Positions 1 to 8,688 of a DNA stretch of 64,000 nucleotides are shown in pieces; position 1 is the first letter of the stretch; each line of letters opens with the position of its first letter. The notes under the pieces are model-generated. The model saw only the letters and a program-made list of their open reading frames with translations. It did not search any database and was not told the DNA's origin. This DNA is from Pseudocolwellia sp. AS88 (GTDB lineage: Bacteria; Pseudomonadota; Gammaproteobacteria; Enterobacterales; Alteromonadaceae). Made by a program: the position numbers and the translations under genes. Where the stretch lies: NCBI RefSeq assembly GCF_030551755.1, contig NZ_JAUPEC010000001.1, positions 186,001 through 250,000 of the forward strand. The letters are read 5' to 3'.

Positions 1-14
1 AGGCAACTCATCCT

Positions 15-1247
15 ATGCGGCGTGTTGTAGTTACCGGTCTTGGTATGTTAAGCCCTTTGGGTAACAATCCAGAAACAACTTGGCAAAATTTACTACTTGG
101 TAAAAGTGGTATTAGCGATATTCAACATTTCGACACAACTGAATATACGACTAAGTTTGCAGGATTGATCAAAGATTTTAGTGCTGAAGACTATATGGCT
201 CGTAAAGAAGCCAAAAAAATGGATCTCTTTATTCAATATGGCGTAGCTGCAGGTGTGCAAGCAATTAAAGATTCAGGTTTAGAAATAACTGATGAAAATG
301 CTACACGTGTAGGTGTTGCTGTTGGTGCTGGTATTGGTGGTTTAGGGCTTATTGAAGAGAATTTCGAGAAAATGCTTAAAACAAGCCCTCGAAAACTATC
401 TCCTTTCTTTGTGCCTTCTACAATCATTAATATGATTGCAGGTCATTTATCTATTATGCATGGTCTGAAAGGTCCTAATATTTCAATTGTTACTGCTTGT
501 ACAAGTGGTGTGCATAATATTGGTCATGCAGCTCGAATGATAGCTTACGGCGATGCTGATGCTATGCTTGCTGGCGGTGCAGAAAAAGCTTCAACCCAAA
601 TGGGGATGGGCGGATTCGGTGCAGCAAGAGCGTTATCTACACGTAATGATGATCCTCAAGCAGCTTCAAGACCTTGGGATAAAGATCGAGACGGTTTTGT
701 ATTAGGCGATGGTGCTGGTGTTATTATGCTTGAAGAGTATGAACAAGCTAAAGCACGTGGCGCCAACATATATGCTGAATTAGTAGGTTTTGGTATGAGT
801 GGTGATGCTTATCATATGACATCTCCTCCTGCTGATGGTGCTGGTGGTGCTTTAGCAATGGGTAATGCAATTAATGATGCGAAAGTTGATGTATCAAAAA
901 TTGGTTATATCAATGCTCATGGTACTTCTACTCCTGCAGGTGATATTGCTGAAACCAATGCGGTTAAGTCGGTTTTTGGACAACATGCTGATAAAGTAAT
1001 GATGGGGTCAACTAAATCGATGACAGGGCACTTATTAGGTGCTGCTGGAGCGGTTGAAGCAATATTCAGTATTCAAGCTTTAGTTAATAATGCTGTTCCA
1101 CCGACAATTAATTTAAACAACCCTGATGAAGGGTGTGATTTAGATTATATTGCGAATACTGCTAGAGATGTATCTTTAGAATATACTTTATGTAATTCGT
1201 TTGGTTTTGGCGGAACAAACGGTTCATTGATTTTCAAAAAAATGTAA
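15..1247 (+). CDS. fabF: beta-ketoacyl-ACP synthase II
   Basis: Condensing enzyme of type II fatty acid synthesis: adds malonyl-ACP to acyl-ACP in the cytoplasm, mainly the elongation of palmitoleoyl-ACP. The 410 residues cover the whole family length. Nucleophile Cys162 lies in TACTSG, His302 in NAHGTSTP, and Lys334/His339 in KSMTGH, so the Cys-His-His set is intact. The glycine-rich FGFGGTNGS near the C-terminus is also present. The start gives [10 protein letters not shown], as in E. coli FabF less two residues. The window begins 14 bases upstream, so acpP, usually just before fabF, cannot be seen. A terminator follows. Confidence 0.95.
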   Translation: MRRVVVTGLGMLSPLGNNPETTWQNLLLGKSGISDIQHFDTTEYTTKFAGLIKDFSAEDYMARKEAKKMDLFIQYGVAAGVQAIKDSGLEITDENATRVGVAVGAGIGGLGLIEENFEKMLKTSPRKLSPFFVPSTIINMIAGHLSIMHGLKGPNISIVTACTSGVHNIGHAARMIAYGDADAMLAGGAEKASTQMGMGGFGAARALSTRNDDPQAASRPWDKDRDGFVLGDGAGVIMLEEYEQAKARGANIYAELVGFGMSGDAYHMTSPPADGAGGALAMGNAINDAKVDVSKIGYINAHGTSTPAGDIAETNAVKSVFGQHADKVMMGSTKSMTGHLLGAAGAVEAIFSIQALVNNAVPPTINLNNPDEGCDLDYIANTARDVSLEYTLCNSFGFGGTNGSLIFKKM

Positions 1248-1297
1248 ATTGATGTAGCGTAGTATTAAGTGTGATTAACGCTTAAGTCAAAAACAAT

Positions 1298-1337
1298 AAA
1301 ACCTGAATATTTGTTTACAATTATTCAGGTTTTTTAT
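1298..1337 (+). terminator. Rho-independent terminator after fabF
   Basis: Inverted repeat AACCTGAATA / TATTCAGGTT with a 12-base loop, followed by a T-rich tract. It separates fabF transcription from pabC, which are adjacent in E. coli. Confidence 0.8.
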
Positions 1338-1390
1338 TTTACGCCATTTAATTTTAGCGCTCCAATTCAACTAAACCTATTTTTAGTGTT

Positions 1391-1753
1391 ATACCAAACG
1401 GATTAATTTATTGAGCAACTTAGAGCTACATTAGCAAGCTTAGAACAAGCAAAATTGATTAAACATAGTTATTCTATATTTTTTTAATTTTGTGATGTTA
1501 TCAGTTTGCTAATGAGCTCCCCAAGGGCGAGAATTTAAAGGCTTATATGCCGCGTTATTGATTTTGACAAGGTTCCTACATGGATGTAGGACATTAGGGT
1601 AACGCAGGAGCAGTTACCGAGAATAACCATTCTCTTCAATCAATGCCTCGCCTACATGGAGGTAGGTGCTTAGGTTCAGTCTGGAACTATGAACCTGTGC
1701 CTCTAAGCCTTTAAATTCTCGCTAAGTGAGCAATAAATTAATCCGTTTGGTAT
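1391..1753. repeat. MITE-like palindromic element
   Basis: A 363-bp non-coding element with perfect 23-bp terminal inverted repeats starting ATACCAAACGGATTAATT (left 1391-1413, right 1731-1753). Inside are further inverted arms: GCGAGAATTTAAAGGCTTA near 1528 pairs with its complement near 1705-1723, and TCCTACATGGATGTAGGA is itself palindromic. There is no ORF of note. It fills most of the fabF-pabC gap. Small size, TIRs and no coding content fit a non-autonomous transposable element. A clear target-site duplication could not be defined. Confidence 0.7.
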
Positions 1754-1823
1754 TATTAATTTCTAATAAATAATAAACTACACCCTTTATCTATATTCGA
1801 CCAAGCTAAGTGTTTAAATAACT

Positions 1824-2624
1824 ATGTATTTTCAATCTGTTAATGGACAACAAATTAATCATATATCTATCAATGATAGAGGTTTAGCGTATGGCGATGG
1901 TATCTTTACAACAGCTAAAGTTACCAATGGAGAGATAGAGCTATTACATCTTCATATAAAACGTTTACAAACAGGCTGTCGTTTATTTAAGATTTTAGAT
2001 GTAGATTTTACAGCCTTAGAAAAAGATCTGATTGAATGTAGTAGAAGCTATAAGTTAGCTGTAGTAAAAGTTGTTATAACTTCAGGCGAAGGCGGCAGAG
2101 GTTATTCTCGAGTAGGGGTTAGTCATCCAAATATCATTATTAAGATATCTGAATTTCCAACTAAATACCTTGAGTGGCAAAACTCAGGTATTTCCTTAGC
2201 AAATTCATCTATTAAGTTAGGCATCAATCCAATGTTTGCTGGAGTCAAACATTTAAACAGATTAGAGCAAGTGCTGATCAGGGACGAATTAGATCAAACG
2301 AGTTTTAATGATTTACTTGTATTCAATATTTTTGATGAAGTTATAGAAACAACCTGCGCTAATGTTTTTTGGTTTGAAAATGGTGAGCTTTTTACACCTG
2401 AAATCAAAGACAGCGGTGTAGCAGGTGTACAACGAGCTGAAGTTTTAAGAAAACATCCTAGTACTAAAATCATTAAAGCAAAAGCTTCTGACATTCTAAG
2501 AGCACAATCCATTTTTATTACCAACTCAATAATGGAAATAGTACCCGTAATAAGTTACGCGGATAGTGAACTTGATATACAACAAGTTCATCAATTTAAA
2601 GCACACATAGCGAACATTAATTAA
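1824..2624 (+). CDS. pabC: aminodeoxychorismate lyase
   Basis: PLP-dependent class IV aminotransferase-fold enzyme that splits 4-amino-4-deoxychorismate into p-aminobenzoate and pyruvate for folate synthesis. The 266 residues match the family. The N-terminal NDRGLAYGDGIF is the class signature, and the PLP lysine is Lys142 in VKHLNRLEQ, followed by ETTCANVFW. No obvious Shine-Dalgarno is visible at the ATG. The stop codon overlaps the start of mltG (TAATG), implying translational coupling. The order fabF-pabC-mltG-tmk-holB is the enterobacterial one, here interrupted by the MITE-like repeat. Confidence 0.93.
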   Translation: MYFQSVNGQQINHISINDRGLAYGDGIFTTAKVTNGEIELLHLHIKRLQTGCRLFKILDVDFTALEKDLIECSRSYKLAVVKVVITSGEGGRGYSRVGVSHPNIIIKISEFPTKYLEWQNSGISLANSSIKLGINPMFAGVKHLNRLEQVLIRDELDQTSFNDLLVFNIFDEVIETTCANVFWFENGELFTPEIKDSGVAGVQRAEVLRKHPSTKIIKAKASDILRAQSIFITNSIMEIVPVISYADSELDIQQVHQFKAHIANIN

Positions 2625-3628
2625 TGTTAAAAAAGTTACTTTTATCAGCCATCTTAATTGCCATATTATCTTTAGTGGCTTTATATGGTTATATGAACCA
2701 GCAAGTACATAAGAAAATTCCATTAACCAAAGCCGAACTTATTACAATAAAAAAAGGTTCAACGGTTAGCTCATTTTCTAGAGAGCTTGTAAATAAAGGT
2801 TGGATAGAGACTAACTTTTGGCTTAAAGCTTATATTAAGTTAACACCTGAATTAAGCGCCTTAAAACAAGGCTCATTCCTTATTCCTACAGATATCAATT
2901 ATGTTGAGTTAATAACATTACTGGTTAAGGGTAAAGAGCATCAATTTGCTATTACCTTTATTGAAGGGAGTACATTAAAAGATTGGTTAATTGCATTAGC
3001 AAACGATAAAAATTTGGCACATAAAATACCTGATCTTTCAGTAAATAATGTTGCTGAGCATTTAGGACTCAATTATAAAAAACCTGAAGGCTTATTTTTC
3101 CCTGATACATATTTCTTCACTGCAGGTACGTCGACGCTAGAAATACTTCGCCGAGCAAATAATAGGATGAATAAAGAACTCGACTTTTTATGGAACGGAA
3201 GAGATCCTGACCTACCTTATGAAAGTTCATATGAAGCGTTAATCATGGCTTCAATTATTGAAAAAGAAAGTGCTTTAGAAAGTGAACATCCCATTATTAG
3301 CTCAGTATTTGTTAATAGATTAAATAAGAAAATGCGTTTACAAACAGACCCTACGGTCATTTATGGATTAGGCGAAAGGTATAAAGGTGACATTAAGCGC
3401 AAACATTTGCGTGAGAAAACAGCTTATAACACTTATCGTATTGATGGTTTACCTCCTACACCTATTGCCATGCCAGGAAAACTTGCCCTAACAGCTGCAA
3501 TGCATCCTGATACAACTGATTATTTATACTTTGTAAGTGATGGGTTTGGAAAGCATGTATTTTCAAAAACACTAAAAGAACATAACAAAGCGGTTGCGGA
3601 GTATTTGTCTGCGACTAAAAGTAAATAG
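2624..3628 (+). CDS. mltG: endolytic murein transglycosylase MltG
   Basis: Inner-membrane lytic transglycosylase (YceG family) that cleaves nascent glycan strands and so terminates peptidoglycan polymerisation. One N-terminal membrane segment spans about residues 4-23, with the rest periplasmic. The catalytic Glu is Glu213 in ASIIEKES, followed by the family block SVFVNRL and MRLQTDPTVIYG. At 334 residues it is full length. Its ATG overlaps the pabC stop. Confidence 0.94.
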   Translation: MLKKLLLSAILIAILSLVALYGYMNQQVHKKIPLTKAELITIKKGSTVSSFSRELVNKGWIETNFWLKAYIKLTPELSALKQGSFLIPTDINYVELITLLVKGKEHQFAITFIEGSTLKDWLIALANDKNLAHKIPDLSVNNVAEHLGLNYKKPEGLFFPDTYFFTAGTSTLEILRRANNRMNKELDFLWNGRDPDLPYESSYEALIMASIIEKESALESEHPIISSVFVNRLNKKMRLQTDPTVIYGLGERYKGDIKRKHLREKTAYNTYRIDGLPPTPIAMPGKLALTAAMHPDTTDYLYFVSDGFGKHVFSKTLKEHNKAVAEYLSATKSK

Positions 3629-3717
3629 CTAGAGATTCAGCGTCGCCTTAGTTATGATATACCTGATTTTAAAGTAAATTTTAATAATAGATAAATAATG
3701 TACTGCGAGATAATTTA

Positions 3718-4359
3718 ATGAAAAAAGGTTTTATGCTTGTTTGCGATGGAAGTAATGGCGCAGGCAAAACAACAGTAATAAAAACAATTGAGCAGTACCT
3801 AAAAAACAAAGGTTTAGACGTTATTGTTACGAGAGAGCCTGGTGGTACACCTATAGGCGAGAAAATTAGAGAGATTATTCTCGATCCTACAACTCCTGAA
3901 ATGTGTAATTTAACCGAGCTCATGTTATTTGGGGCCGGTAGAGCACAGCATATTAATGAAAAGATATTGCCAGCATTAGCGGCAGGAAAAGTGGTTATTT
4001 CAGATCGTTTTGATGCTGCAACATTCAGCTTTCAACATTATGCTCGAGGCATTGATTTAGACACCATATGCAAAATTAATGATATGGCCTTAAACGGTTT
4101 TTCTCCTGACATGAATATTATTTTGGATCTTGACCCTAAAGTAGGCCTTGAGCGTGTAATGCAACGCGGTGAAGGTTTAGACCGAATGGAAGATGAAAAA
4201 ATGGAGTTTTTAGAGCGAGCAAGAAATGGTTATTTAACTCAAGCAAAACAGAATCCAAGTAAATTTACAGTAATAGATGCATCACAAACCCAAGCAGAAG
4301 TAGCTGATGAAGTAATATCAGCTATAGATAGACTTATTGAAAACCACTCTACGTGTTAA
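3718..4359 (+). CDS. tmk: thymidylate kinase
   Basis: Phosphorylates dTMP to dTDP with ATP, essential for dTTP supply. Walker A is GSNGAGKTT (residues 11-19), TREPGG is at 38-43, and the DRF motif at 96-98 is followed by the family substrate-site stretch. At 213 residues it is standard. It lies 89 bp after mltG and 135 bp before holB in the conserved order. Confidence 0.95.
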   Translation: MKKGFMLVCDGSNGAGKTTVIKTIEQYLKNKGLDVIVTREPGGTPIGEKIREIILDPTTPEMCNLTELMLFGAGRAQHINEKILPALAAGKVVISDRFDAATFSFQHYARGIDLDTICKINDMALNGFSPDMNIILDLDPKVGLERVMQRGEGLDRMEDEKMEFLERARNGYLTQAKQNPSKFTVIDASQTQAEVADEVISAIDRLIENHSTC

Positions 4360-4494
4360 TTTTGATAGTGAATATTTATTACTAAACTTGATACATTTCA
4401 CGTTTTAGTCAGCGTTTATATTTAATAACCGAGCCTGATGCACAACTCAAGCATCAATTTATAGCAAAACTTAGAGTATCAATAGGTTACTTAC

Positions 4495-5451
4495 ATGAAA
4501 AGCTGGTTAGCTAAAGAACAAGCCTTATTTTCTCAACATATCATTGCTGGTAATCTTCCACATGCGATTTTAATTAGTGGTGTTAAAGGCAGTGGTAAAG
4601 AGGAGTTAGCCAATTGGTTGATTCAAGTTATTCAATGTACTCAAACTATTTCAGATAGCTCGCAAAAAGATATTCTTCAACCTTGTCATCAATGTAAACA
4701 TTGTAAATTATTACTTAAAGATAATTATCCCGATCATTCTACTGTTATCGCTGAAAAAAATTCATTAGGTGTTGATAGTGTCAGAAAGGTTAGCGCCTTT
4801 TTTGAAAGAACGGCGCAGATAGGGACTATTAAGACAGTCTTAATTCCACAAGCAGATAAAATGACAGTCGCTGCAGCTAATGCTTTATTAAAAACATTAG
4901 AAGAGCCAAGTGATAATAGTATTATCGTTTTACTTTCTGGTGAGCGAGATACACTTTTACCGACTATAATTAGCCGATGTCGTTTATTTGAAATACGACC
5001 TCCTTCAGGTGATATTTTAGCGCAGCATATTAACGTGAGTGCTAATAACACAAATGCGTTTACTAATTTAAGCCATTTACCTGAATTGAGTAGTGCAGAC
5101 GTCGCAGCAGAATACGAAACATTTGAACGAACTTTTTTTAATTACATCACTAAAGGTGAAGGTCGCACTCAAATTGTTAAAATGTCACTCGCTTCCCCTT
5201 ACGGCCTACGTTGGTTAGAAAAAGCGACGACCCATGCGATGCGAGGTGCTAATGGATGGAGTAAGGAAGATGATTCAACAGAAAGTTTCTCTACTTTATT
5301 AAATAAAGATACTTTATGGCATATTTACAATAAAATAACGGCTACAATAAATAAAAGTAAAACATTAAGTCAGGTGAATATTCAATTTATACTTGAAAAA
5401 CTTATTGTTGATATCGATAATATTTTAATTCACGAGCAATCGCAGGAGTAA
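4495..5451 (+). CDS. holB: DNA polymerase III subunit delta'
   Basis: Clamp-loader subunit delta prime, part of the complex that opens and loads the beta sliding clamp. The AAA+ fold begins with GVKGSGKEE near residues 29-37. Zinc ligands are likely Cys48, Cys64, Cys67 and Cys70 (CHQCKHC). The sensor/arginine-finger region carries ANALLKTLEEPS and the SRC motif (TIISRCRLFEIRP). At 318 residues it is close to the E. coli 334. The next gene starts 3 bp downstream, so both are probably one transcript. Confidence 0.93.
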   Translation: MKSWLAKEQALFSQHIIAGNLPHAILISGVKGSGKEELANWLIQVIQCTQTISDSSQKDILQPCHQCKHCKLLLKDNYPDHSTVIAEKNSLGVDSVRKVSAFFERTAQIGTIKTVLIPQADKMTVAAANALLKTLEEPSDNSIIVLLSGERDTLLPTIISRCRLFEIRPPSGDILAQHINVSANNTNAFTNLSHLPELSSADVAAEYETFERTFFNYITKGEGRTQIVKMSLASPYGLRWLEKATTHAMRGANGWSKEDDSTESFSTLLNKDTLWHIYNKITATINKSKTLSQVNIQFILEKLIVDIDNILIHEQSQE

Positions 5452-5454
5452 GCA

Positions 5455-5781
5455 TTGAAAAATATATATGTAGAATTTATTTCAGAACGAGACTTATACC
5501 AAGCTTACATGCCTTTTTTGAAAAATGGTGGATTGTTCTATAAAACAAATTCTCGCTTTGAATTAGGAACTGAAGTTTTACTTGAGGTTTCGTTACCTGA
5601 CGCGTTAGAAAGTGCAGAAGTAAAAGGTGAAGTTTGTTGGTTAACACCTATTGGTTCTCAAAGTGGTACACCTGCAGGTGTTGGTGTTAGCTTTGTTGAT
5701 GATCCTGAATTAGTAAAAAATCAAATAGAGAAATATATTGCACGATTCTTAAATTCTTCAGATCCTACCTTAACGATGTAA
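5455..5781 (+). CDS. PilZ-domain protein
   Basis: A 108-residue protein consisting of a PilZ domain, placed directly after holB as pilZ is in Pseudomonas and other gammaproteobacteria. It begins at a TTG supported by AGGAG 9 bases before. The domain retains the beta-barrel part (EVKGEVCWLTP, PAGVGVSFVDD) but has no RxxxR plus DxSxxG c-di-GMP motif that I can see. It is therefore probably of the non-binding PilZ type that works in type IV pilus assembly by protein contacts; this is inference from family knowledge. Confidence 0.85.
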   Translation: MKNIYVEFISERDLYQAYMPFLKNGGLFYKTNSRFELGTEVLLEVSLPDALESAEVKGEVCWLTPIGSQSGTPAGVGVSFVDDPELVKNQIEKYIARFLNSSDPTLTM

Positions 5782-5854
5782 ATTAAAGGCTTATGCCAAT
5801 AGTTTAACGCTTTTCTTTTTATTTAATAATATACATATTTTGTTGGAGTTACCT

Positions 5855-6628
5855 TTGTTTATAGATTCACATTGTCATTTAGACCGTTTAAAACTTGAAG
5901 AATTTGACAATAATTTAGATAACGTAATAAATGCTGCGAAAGAAGTACAAGTAGATCATATGCTTTGTGTCAGTGTTACGTTGAAAGACTTTCCTGCAAT
6001 GGCAGCTTCCACTGAAAAATATAAAAACGTTTCCTTATCATGCGGAATGCATCCTTTAAATCAGGAAGATGAAGTCGATGAAGATGAATTACTTCAACTA
6101 TCGCAGCATGAGCGTGTTATCGCAGTAGGGGAAACGGGTCTTGATTATTTTTATGCACCAGAAACTAAAGAGGTTCAATTAGACTCTTTTATTAAACATG
6201 TTCGAGTTGCAAACAAAATCAATAAGCCACTGATTATTCATACGCGTGCTGCCCAAGAAGATACTTTAAAAGTATTGCGTGACGAGAATGCTCAAAATGT
6301 TGGAGGTATTTTACATTGCTTTACCGAAGGTTGGGAAATGGCAGAGCAGGCAATAGAATTAGGTTTCTATATTTCTTTTTCTGGCATTGTTACCTTTAAA
6401 AACGCAGCAGAATTAAGAGAAGTCGCTAAGAAAATACCTGACGATAGAATCTTGATAGAAACTGATTCACCTTATTTAGCCCCGGTTCCTCATCGAGGTA
6501 AACAAAATCAACCCGCTTATGTTGTTGAGGTTGCCAAGCATCTTGCTAGTATTCGTGGGCAATCGGTTGAGCACATAGCGGCAATATCTACACAAAACTT
6601 TAATAGGTTATTTAACCTGAATAAATAA
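5855..6628 (+). CDS. TatD-family metal-dependent hydrolase (YcfH type)
   Basis: TIM-barrel hydrolase of the TatD family, with metal-dependent nuclease activity reported for relatives. Metal-binding HxH is in FIDSHCHLD at the very N-terminus. Further ligands are GETGLDY, PLIIHTRA, LHCF and ETDSPYLAP. The reading frame is open from a TTG at 5840, but GGAG at 5845-5848 sits 6 bases before a TTG at 5855, which gives the usual family start MFIDSHCHLD. The position after holB matches E. coli ycfH. No partner gene follows. Confidence 0.88.
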   Translation: MFIDSHCHLDRLKLEEFDNNLDNVINAAKEVQVDHMLCVSVTLKDFPAMAASTEKYKNVSLSCGMHPLNQEDEVDEDELLQLSQHERVIAVGETGLDYFYAPETKEVQLDSFIKHVRVANKINKPLIIHTRAAQEDTLKVLRDENAQNVGGILHCFTEGWEMAEQAIELGFYISFSGIVTFKNAAELREVAKKIPDDRILIETDSPYLAPVPHRGKQNQPAYVVEVAKHLASIRGQSVEHIAAISTQNFNRLFNLNK

Positions 6629-7180
6629 AATTATTTAGGGATATTACAGCTGCTAATACTTATGTTTGACTGGCTTTAGGTTATATAATAGTTTTACATA
6701 TTATTCTTTTGAATAGGTTAATCAAAAGCTGCTGAGAAACTAAATTAAGTATAAAAAATCTCTGCTTATTGTTTCTGTGGAATATAAAAATCTATAGACA
6801 AAAAAATAGCCCATAATTATTGCTAATTAAGGGCTTAGGGGGCGGTTCATATGAACCAGTGCTAATAAACTTACCTAGAGAAATAACCAAGCAGCGAGCA
6901 AGTGTTTTTCTATTGTTAAAGTTAACTAAACTTTATATTAATTAAGTGTAGTGTAATATTTTAGCAATACTAATTTATTTTTCTTTATTTTTGTTTTTTT
7001 TATAATCAATTGATAAATATGGATTAATAGTTTGTTATTTTATCTTTCTTTATAAAGGTGACTGTGTTTTTTACGGGTTACACACTTTATACCAACCGTT
7101 TTCCGTACAAGGTAAGTGAGCTGTTATTGTTACCTTAATTATGCCATCATCTTTTTATTCTACTTAATGAAAATGTATTT
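6629..7180. other. 552-bp intergenic region with structured centre
   Basis: No credible ORF. The centre holds a minus-strand terminator-like hairpin (6801-6835) and, next to it, the perfect palindrome GGTTCATATGAACC (6844-6857). Together these suggest a short minus-strand transcript. The remainder up to the gate-domain gene is AT-rich. It includes ATACCAACCG at about 7089, which faintly recalls the end of the repeat at 1391. Confidence 0.5.
6801..6835 (-). terminator. orphan minus-strand Rho-independent terminator
   Basis: Read on the minus strand: AGCCC, one unpaired base, TAATTA, loop GCAA, TAATTA, GGGCT, then a run of seven T after one A. No minus-strand protein gene lies upstream of it, so the transcript it would end is unknown. 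See the small-RNA finding. Confidence 0.5.
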
Positions 7181-8410
7181 GTGCTAAATCGCCTTTGGAT
7201 CAGCTTCTTTTTTATTGCTTTTATTTCTTCATTATATCAATGGGGAGTGATGGGTGATGCGCTCGTTTTTGAAAGAATCATACAATCCCTTTTTGAAATG
7301 TCTTCAGTCACTGTTGATATAGCGGTAGGTTTAATCGGTGTTTTAGCTTTTTGGTTAGGCATGATGAAAATAGCCGAGAATGCTGGCCTAATAAATAAAT
7401 TGGCGTTAGCAATTTCCCCTTTATTTTCAAAACTAATGCCTGACGTACCAAAAGGTCATCCGGCTATTGGTTCAATGACGATGAATTTATCGGCTAATTT
7501 TTTAGGAATAGATAATGCTGCAACACCTTTAGGACTAAAGGCAATGCAAGATCTGCAAACACTCAATTCAACAAAAGATACAGCCACTAATGCGCAAATC
7601 TTATTTCTTGTTTTAAACACTTCCTCCGTTACCTTATTTCCTGTTGCTGTTTTTGTTTACCGAGCACAACAAGGTGCTGTAAACCCTACGGATGTTTTTA
7701 TACCAATAATGCTCGCAACTTTTGCCTCAACATTCGCAGGCTTATTAGCTGTGGCGAGTGTGCAAAAAATTAAATTACATCATCCCATCGTTTTACTGTA
7801 TTTATCTGCGGCTATCGCACTTATTGGTGGGATAACGGTATATTTTGCGACTTTAACTTCTCAAGCTTTAGCACAGCAATCGTCACTATTTGGTAATATA
7901 TTGATCTTTTCTACCCTGATTATTTTTATAGCGGCAGCAGTACGTAAAAAAATTGATGTGTACGACAGTTTTATTGAAGGTGCTAAGCAAGGTTTCGAAA
8001 CGAGTATTAAGCTTATTCCGTATTTATTGGCTATGCTATGCGCAATTGGCGTGTTCCGAGCTAGTGGTGCTTTAGATGTAGTTGTCGACATATTTAGACA
8101 ATCAGCTGTATTTTTTGGTATGGATACTCGTTTTATCGATGCATTGCCTACCGCTATGATGAAACCATTAAGTGGTTCTGGCTCAAGAGCTATGATGATT
8201 GAAACTATGAATGCCCACGGCGCAGATTCATTCGCGGGTAGGTTAGCATCAATTTTTCAGGGCTCTACTGAAACCACTTTCTATGTACTCGCTGTTTACT
8301 TTGGCTCTGTAGGTATTAAATACAGTAGGCATGCTGTTAGCTGTGGTTTAATTGCAGATGCTGCAGGAATTTTAGCGGCTATCGGCGTTTGCTACTGGTT
8401 CTTTGGCTAA
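7181..8410 (+). CDS. SpmA/SpmB-like gate (nucleoside recognition) domain membrane protein
   Basis: A 409-residue integral membrane protein with two successive gate domains, as if spore maturation proteins SpmA and SpmB were fused. Motifs include GLIGVLAFWLGMMKIAE with PDVPKGHPAIGSMTMNLSA in the first half, and PYLLAMLCAIGVFRASGA with MKPLSGSGSRA in the second. About 9-10 hydrophobic stretches. The start is GTG with weak ribosome binding signal. The transported substrate is unknown; nucleosides have been suggested for the family name only. It stands alone, with 260 bp to the next gene and no clear terminator. Confidence 0.82.
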   Translation: MLNRLWISFFFIAFISSLYQWGVMGDALVFERIIQSLFEMSSVTVDIAVGLIGVLAFWLGMMKIAENAGLINKLALAISPLFSKLMPDVPKGHPAIGSMTMNLSANFLGIDNAATPLGLKAMQDLQTLNSTKDTATNAQILFLVLNTSSVTLFPVAVFVYRAQQGAVNPTDVFIPIMLATFASTFAGLLAVASVQKIKLHHPIVLLYLSAAIALIGGITVYFATLTSQALAQQSSLFGNILIFSTLIIFIAAAVRKKIDVYDSFIEGAKQGFETSIKLIPYLLAMLCAIGVFRASGALDVVVDIFRQSAVFFGMDTRFIDALPTAMMKPLSGSGSRAMMIETMNAHGADSFAGRLASIFQGSTETTFYVLAVYFGSVGIKYSRHAVSCGLIADAAGILAAIGVCYWFFG

Positions 8411-8603
8411 TATTATTAACTATTCTGCTTAAAATATTTCCCTCTACTATTATCATTTTCTGATAAAAACGTTCATATCTAAAGTCTATATTTTAATTAA
8501 ACCTACTTTTTAGCGATTCAATCCATCGATCTCTCTGTGTATGAGTAATTTATTTTTTGCATAAACTCCTTGGTTTATAACAAAATAGTTTACCAACAAC
8601 CAT

Positions 8604-8615
8604 ATTGTCGACAAT
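8604..8615. promoter_or_regulatory. candidate operator for the GntR regulator
   Basis: Perfect 12-bp palindrome ATTGTCGACAAT, 15 bp upstream of the -35 element of the regulator promoter. The core TGTCGACA recurs at 8677-8684. Two copies around one promoter of a GntR gene suggest autoregulation. Confidence 0.6.
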
Positions 8616-8629
8616 TTTTTGTTGTTTTG

Positions 8630-8657
8630 TTGAATTATTATCATTTTTGCTTATAAT
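8630..8657 (+). promoter_or_regulatory. predicted sigma-70 promoter of the prp operon
   Basis: TTGAAT (8630-8635) and TATAAT (8652-8657) separated by 16 bp, the best promoter match in this gap. Transcription would begin near 8664, just upstream of the second TGTCGACA copy. Confidence 0.55.
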
Positions 8658-8676
8658 CTATCCATGTTTTTAAATG

Positions 8677-8684
8677 TGTCGACA
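8677..8684. promoter_or_regulatory. second TGTCGACA operator copy
   Basis: TGTCGACA followed by AT, matching the right-hand part of the palindrome at 8604-8615. It lies about 13 bp after the predicted transcription start, a position where a bound repressor would block elongation. It overlaps the most upstream ATG of the regulator, favouring the next ATG at 8689 as start. Confidence 0.5.
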
Positions 8685-8688
8685 ATAT

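Noticed and set aside
7089-7098. ATACCAACCG resembling the MITE end
   Set aside because: Only the first seven bases agree and there is no matching inverted partner, so a second element cannot be claimed.
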